Positions 60,396-64,000 of a stretch of 64,000 nucleotides of DNA are shown here, piece after piece. The DNA comes from Methylovirgula sp963708155 (GTDB lineage: Bacteria; Pseudomonadota; Alphaproteobacteria; Rhizobiales; Beijerinckiaceae), in the NCBI GenBank assembly GCA_963708155.1, contig OY970183.1:1364001-1428000 (forward strand), read 5' to 3'. The number at the start of each line of letters is the position of its first letter. Position 1 is the first letter of the stretch. The translations under genes were made by a program, and so were the position numbers. The notes below the pieces were generated by a model, which was not told the origin of the DNA, ran no database searches, and saw only the letters and a program-made list of their open reading frames with translations.

Positions 60396-60506
60396 ATGAA
60401 CTGGCATACATTCCTGAAAATATTGGGAGTCTTGAACTATTTTCTCGGCGGCACGGCGGCACTTATACAGGCCGTACAGGCGCTTATAGAGGTGTTACGG
60501 AAATGA
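60396..60506 (+). CDS. Putative 36-residue hydrophobic small protein
   Basis: ATG 60396 is preceded by GGAG at 60384-60387 (eight-base spacing) and reads 36 sense codons to TGA 60504. The peptide starts MNWHTFLKILGVLNYFLGG and ends IQAVQALIEVLRK: one hydrophobic or amphipathic helix with a GG break and a basic end. The local base composition is AT-richer than its surroundings. It stands alone between parB and the convergent holA, after a family A repeat. I know no homologue; a membrane peptide or type I toxin-like role is only a guess. The rest of the 60259-60510 gap shows nothing. Confidence 0.45.
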   Translation: MNWHTFLKILGVLNYFLGGTAALIQAVQALIEVLRK

Positions 60507-60510
60507 CATT

Positions 60511-61549
60511 TCAAGCGTATCGCCGTAAAACCCTACCCGCTTTCCGTTTCGCTTGCATCGCAATCGTCCACAGCGCGCGCATGCCGATCTGATCGGCGAG
60601 CTTGGGGTCGCGCCGCGCTTTGCCGATGGCCTGATTAATCGCGGTGATCACGCGCGCGAGCCGTTCCGAGGACCAGTTGCGCACATGCTTCTCGAAAGAG
60701 TCGGCACTGCGCCGGCCGCCAAAGCCCGAACCCATGCCTCTCCGGCCCGACTCTGCATCGAGCCGTGCCCGATGCAGCATCGTCGCATGGCGCAGCGCCG
60801 CACCGAGCAGCGCGTTATAATCGCCACCTTCGGAGAAGACGCGCTCGGCCGTTTTCTCCACGGCAGCAAGGTCGCCCTCGAAGGCGCCGTCGATCGCTGC
60901 ATTGAGCGCGAGGCTCGACGCGTCGGCAACGATGGCGGCGACATGGTCTTCGGTGACCGTCCCCGCGCCGCGCGCGTAGAGCGCGAGCTTCTGAATTTCC
61001 GCCCGCGTTGTCAGCCGGTCTTCACCGAGGAGCGAGATGAGCAGTTTCTTGGCCTCGGGGTCGATTGCGAGATTATCGGCGCGCAATTCGGTTTCTATGA
61101 ACTGTGCGACGTCCTTGGCGGAATCCGGATAACATTCGATCGCCGCCGCGCGCGGGTTGGGTTCGCAGAGCTTGCGCAGGGGTGCGTCGCGTTTCAGTGC
61201 GCCGGCCTCAATAATGATGGTGCAATCGGGCGGCGGCTTCGCCAGCACGGGTTCGAGCGCCGCGATAAAGCCCTTGCCCTGAGCGTCAATGGCGATGGCG
61301 CGGCGGCCGCCGAACATCGGAATCGTATTGGCCTCGTCCGCCAGACGCAGCGGATCGGCAGCGAGGTCGTCGCCGCGAAAGCCGCAGAAACTGGAACGGG
61401 TCTTTCACATCTTCGATGCTGCGCGCGATGATCTTGCTCGCCCGCTCGGCGACAAGGCCGGCGTCGGTGCCGAAGACGAGATAGATGGAGATATTCGGTG
61501 GCGGCCGGCCGATGAAACGATCGGCGTCGTTGTTTTTGACGGCGACCAT
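60511..61549 (-). CDS. holA: DNA polymerase III subunit delta (HolA), frameshifted
   Basis: About 345 residues. N-terminal part ISIYLVFGTDAGLVAERASK and the RSIEDVKDPFQFLR strand; after a break near 61375, ANTIPMFGGRRAIAID, LEPVLAKPPPDCTIIIEAGA, AKKLLISLLGEDRLTTRAEI with QKLALYARGAG, and a C-terminal helical collar domain. It is the clamp-loader subunit that opens the beta sliding clamp. Start ATG 61549 directly abuts the lptE stop. The C-terminal residues RKAGRVLRRYA end at 60511. Confidence 0.92.
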
Positions 61550-62083
61550 TCAGTTCCGTGAGGCGAGTTCGGCGGCGACCTGCGTCGTGATCTCGTCGGC
61601 GAGGCGTCGCGCATCGCGGATTTCCGCGTCGCGGGCGGCGCGGACATTGGTGAAGCGGTTGGTGTTGCGGTCGTAGCTCGCGGCGACATAGGCCTTGCCG
61701 ACGAAGACCTTCTCATTGGCGGTCGGCACGAGACGGAAATGTGCCGTCGTGACGATGGTCGCCGAGGTCGCGAGGCCCTCGACCGTATCGATCAGCGGCG
61801 TCTCGGTGGTTTCGGTGAGCGTGATGACGAGATGATATTTCGGATCGGTCGGCTCGCCGGTGCCATTGAGATCGAGTTTCAGATCGTCGCCGAGATAATG
61901 ACCGAGGCGCCCCGAGATTTCATCGATGGCCACCGATTGCATCTTCTCCGCCTGCGCGCCGTTGGCGAGAAAGCTGCCTGAGCCGTAGAGCGGCCGCACT
62001 TCCTCGACGCAGCCGCCCAGCCACAGCAGCGGCAGCAGCAGGCTGAGGCGTATCACGGCGGGACGGGGATCAGGCAACGACAT
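61550..62083 (-). CDS. lptE: LPS-assembly lipoprotein LptE
   Basis: 177 residues. Lipoprotein signal with lipobox LWLGGC, then VRPLYGSGSFLANGAQ, the family mark for alphaproteobacterial LptE, KYHLVITLTETTETPLIDTV and a C-terminal helix RDARRLADEITTQVAAELAS. It plugs the LptD barrel at the outer membrane. It lies between leuS (14-base overlap) and holA (no gap), the order conserved widely in proteobacteria. Confidence 0.92.
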   Translation of the reverse strand: MSLPDPRPAVIRLSLLLPLLWLGGCVEEVRPLYGSGSFLANGAQAEKMQSVAIDEISGRLGHYLGDDLKLDLNGTGEPTDPKYHLVITLTETTETPLIDTVEGLATSATIVTTAHFRLVPTANEKVFVGKAYVAASYDRNTNRFTNVRAARDAEIRDARRLADEITTQVAAELASRN

Positions 62084-64000
62084 TCACGATCCTCTGCGGG
62101 ACGACGATGATTTTCTTCACCGCCTTGCCCTCCAGGGCGCGCTGAACCCCTTCGAGCGCCAGAACGGCCGTTTCGATCGCTCTTTGGTCGGCGTCGCGCG
62201 CGACGACGAGATCGGCGCGCTTGCGCCCGTTCACCTGCACCGGCAGGCTGATCGTATCTTCGACGATCAGGCTGCGGTCCGCAACGGGCCATGGCGCATT
62301 TGCGATCAAGGTGTTGTGCCCAAGCCGCACCCAGGCCTCCTCGGCGAGATGCGGCATCATGGGCGCAAAAAGCTGCACAAAAATGTCCGCCGCCTCGCGG
62401 AAGGCATAGCGCAGATCCTCGCCGATCTCGGGCGTCGCGATCGCGCCGACGGCGGCCGAGAGCTTGTTGGCAAGGTCGTAGAGCTGGGCGACGGCGCGGT
62501 TGAACCGCAGCCGCAGGATATCTTCCTCGACCTTGACCAGGGCCGCGTGCGCCAGTTTGCGCACTTCGGCTGCCGCGGCGGAGAATTCGGCTGGCTTCGG
62601 CGCGTCGGGCGGCGCCGCGAGGCCCGCAAGCTCGTCGATGAGACGCCAGGCCCGCTGGACGAATTTGGCCGCGCCCTGGACGCCGGCGTCGGTCCAGATC
62701 ACATCGCCCTCGGGCGGCGAATCGGAGAGGACGACCCAGCGCGCCGTATCGGCGCCATAGGTCTCGATGATCTCGTCGGGGTCGATCGTATTTCGTTTCG
62801 ACTTCGACATTTTCTCGATCGGGCCGATCTCGACCGGCGCCCCGCCCGAGAGCCGCACCGCGCGGCGGCCCTCGGTCGTCGCCTCGATTCGGATTTCGGC
62901 GGGGGCGACCCAGGCGCCGTCCGGCGTCGCGATAGGTCTCGTGCACCACCATGCCCTGGGTGAAGAGCCCGGCGAAAGGCTCCTTCAAGTCGTCGGCATG
63001 GCCCGTCTGCTGCATGGCGCGGGTGAAGAAGCGCGAATAGAGCAGGTGCAGGATCGCGTGCTCGATGCCGCCGATATATTGGTCGACCGGCAGCCATTTG
63101 CGCACCATCGCGTCATCGGTCGGCGCGGCTTTGTCCCAAGGGTCGGTGAAGCGCAGAAAATACCAGGACGAATCGACGAACGTATCCATCGTGTCCGTCT
63201 CGCGCCGCGCCGGGCCGCCGCATTTCGGGCAGGCGACATGTTTCCAGGTCGGGTGCCGCTCGAGCGGATTGCCGGGCTGGTCGAAAGCTCACATCCTGCG
63301 GCAGTTCGACCGGCAGATCGGCGTCCGGCACCGGCACCGCGCCGCAGGTCTCGCAATGGATGATCGGGATCGGGCAGCCCCAATAGCGCTGGCGTGAAAT
63401 GCCCCAGTCGCGCAGCCGGTAATTGATCTGGCGCTTGCCGACCGGCGCGCCGTCAAACGTTCGGCTTCGAGCCGGCGCGCGACGTCTTCTTTGGCTGCGG
63501 CGAATGGTCAGGCCGTCGAGAAAGCGCGAATTGATCAGCGTGCCGTCGCCGTCATAGGCCTTGTCGGTGATGATGAAGCTCGCCGGATCGGCACCCGGCG
63601 GGCAGACGACGGGCGTGTTGCCGAGGCCATAGGCGTTGGCGAAATCGAGGTCGCGCTGGTCATGCGCCGGACAGCCGAAGATCGCGCCCGTGCCATAATC
63701 GATCAGCACGAAATTGGCGACATAGACCGGCAGCAGCCAATCCGCATCGAAGGGATGGCGCACCTTGAGCCCCGTGTCATAGCCCTTCTTTTCGGCCGTC
63801 TCGATGGCGGCTTCCGACGTGCCGCTCCGCTGGCATTCGGCGATGAAATCGGGCGAGCGCCGCATCCTTCCCGGCAAGCTTGGCGGCCAGCGGATGGTCG
63901 GGCGCGAGCGCGATGAATTTGGCGCCGAAGAGCGTATCCGGCCGCGTGGTATAGACGTCGATCTCGCGCGCGGCGACCTTGTCGGTCGGCGCGAGCGCGA
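62070..64000 (-). CDS. leuS: Leucyl-tRNA synthetase, 3' part, frameshifted, 5' end outside the window
   Basis: About 640 C-terminal residues. From the editing (CP1) domain (VANFVLIDYGTGAIFGCPAH, DQRDLDFANAYGL, DGDGTLINSRFLDGLTI) through GKRQINYRLRDWGISRQRYW with GCPIPIIHCETCGAVPVP, TMDTFVDSSWYFLRF, EHAILHLLYSRFFT, the KMSKS loop IEKMSKSKRNTIDP and the anticodon-binding domain to VPQRIVNVVA. It charges tRNA-Leu. Breaks near 62935, 63285, 63460-63510 and 63865. Only the catalytic N-terminus is missing, beyond the right edge. Confidence 0.95.

Noticed and set aside
60341..60592. 83-codon frame overlapping the end of holA
   Set aside because: Unconvincing composition; the 36-codon frame in the same stretch has a better start signal and protein-like sequence.

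Overview
The window is high-GC DNA from an alphaproteobacterium, most likely of the order Hyphomicrobiales (Rhizobiales). The evidence is the gene order ppsR-maf-aroE-coaE-dnaQ / hemE-hemJ / rho / mnmE-mnmG-rsmG-parA-parB-holA-lptE-leuS, the pairs ftsK-lolA and cobS-cobT, a CtrA-type TTAA-N7-TTAA box with GANTC sites, and Omp25/Omp31-type porins. The family (Beijerinckiaceae or Methylocystaceae, for example) is a guess. I see no plasmid, phage, IS element or CRISPR array.

Layout. 1-3.4 kb: end of a membrane protein gene, tRNA-Gly, then a thioredoxin/TPR co-chaperone, a LON-domain protein, a Trm112-like protein and tesB. 3.4-5.7 kb: the ammonium module glnK-amtB behind a candidate sigma-54 promoter and before a strong terminator. 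5.7-10.4 kb: ftsK, lolA and exonuclease III. 10.4-16.3 kb: hypotheticals, asd, a methyltransferase-like gene, transaldolase and a formate/nitrite-type transporter. 16.3-19.3 kb: thiC with a TPP riboswitch and a periplasmic PRC-barrel protein. 19.4-22.3 kb: efp with its modification genes epmA and epmB. 22.3-32 kb: an MscS-like channel, a CobW-type GTPase, a D,D-carboxypeptidase with a lysine-rich tail, bolA, a J-domain protein, cobS-cobT and rpmB. 32-40.5 kb: leuD, a zincin, an Smr protein, mltA, a Tim44-like protein, fxsA, secB, and a tightly overlapping minus-strand operon ppsR-maf-aroE-coaE-dnaQ.

The 40521-40889 gap between ppsR and hemE has the position and motifs expected of the chromosomal replication origin. 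To its right come hemE and hemJ, then an accessory block of about 8 kb (five related outer-membrane beta-barrel genes and two tandem CapK/PaaK-like genes) that separates hemJ from rho. The partition region follows: mnmE, a perfect parS palindrome, mnmG, rsmG with a second parS-like site inside it, parA, parB, then holA, lptE and the 3' part of leuS. Origin, parS and parAB thus lie within about 20 kb and form the replication/segregation centre of the chromosome.

An important caveat: about twenty genes, most of them essential and single-copy (rho, leuS, ftsK, asd, mnmG, holA, coaE, aroE and others), carry one or more simple frame breaks, while the protein sequence continues intact in another frame. 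This looks like indel errors in the sequence rather than gene decay. Such genes are listed as whole CDSs spanning the breaks, with break positions approximate.
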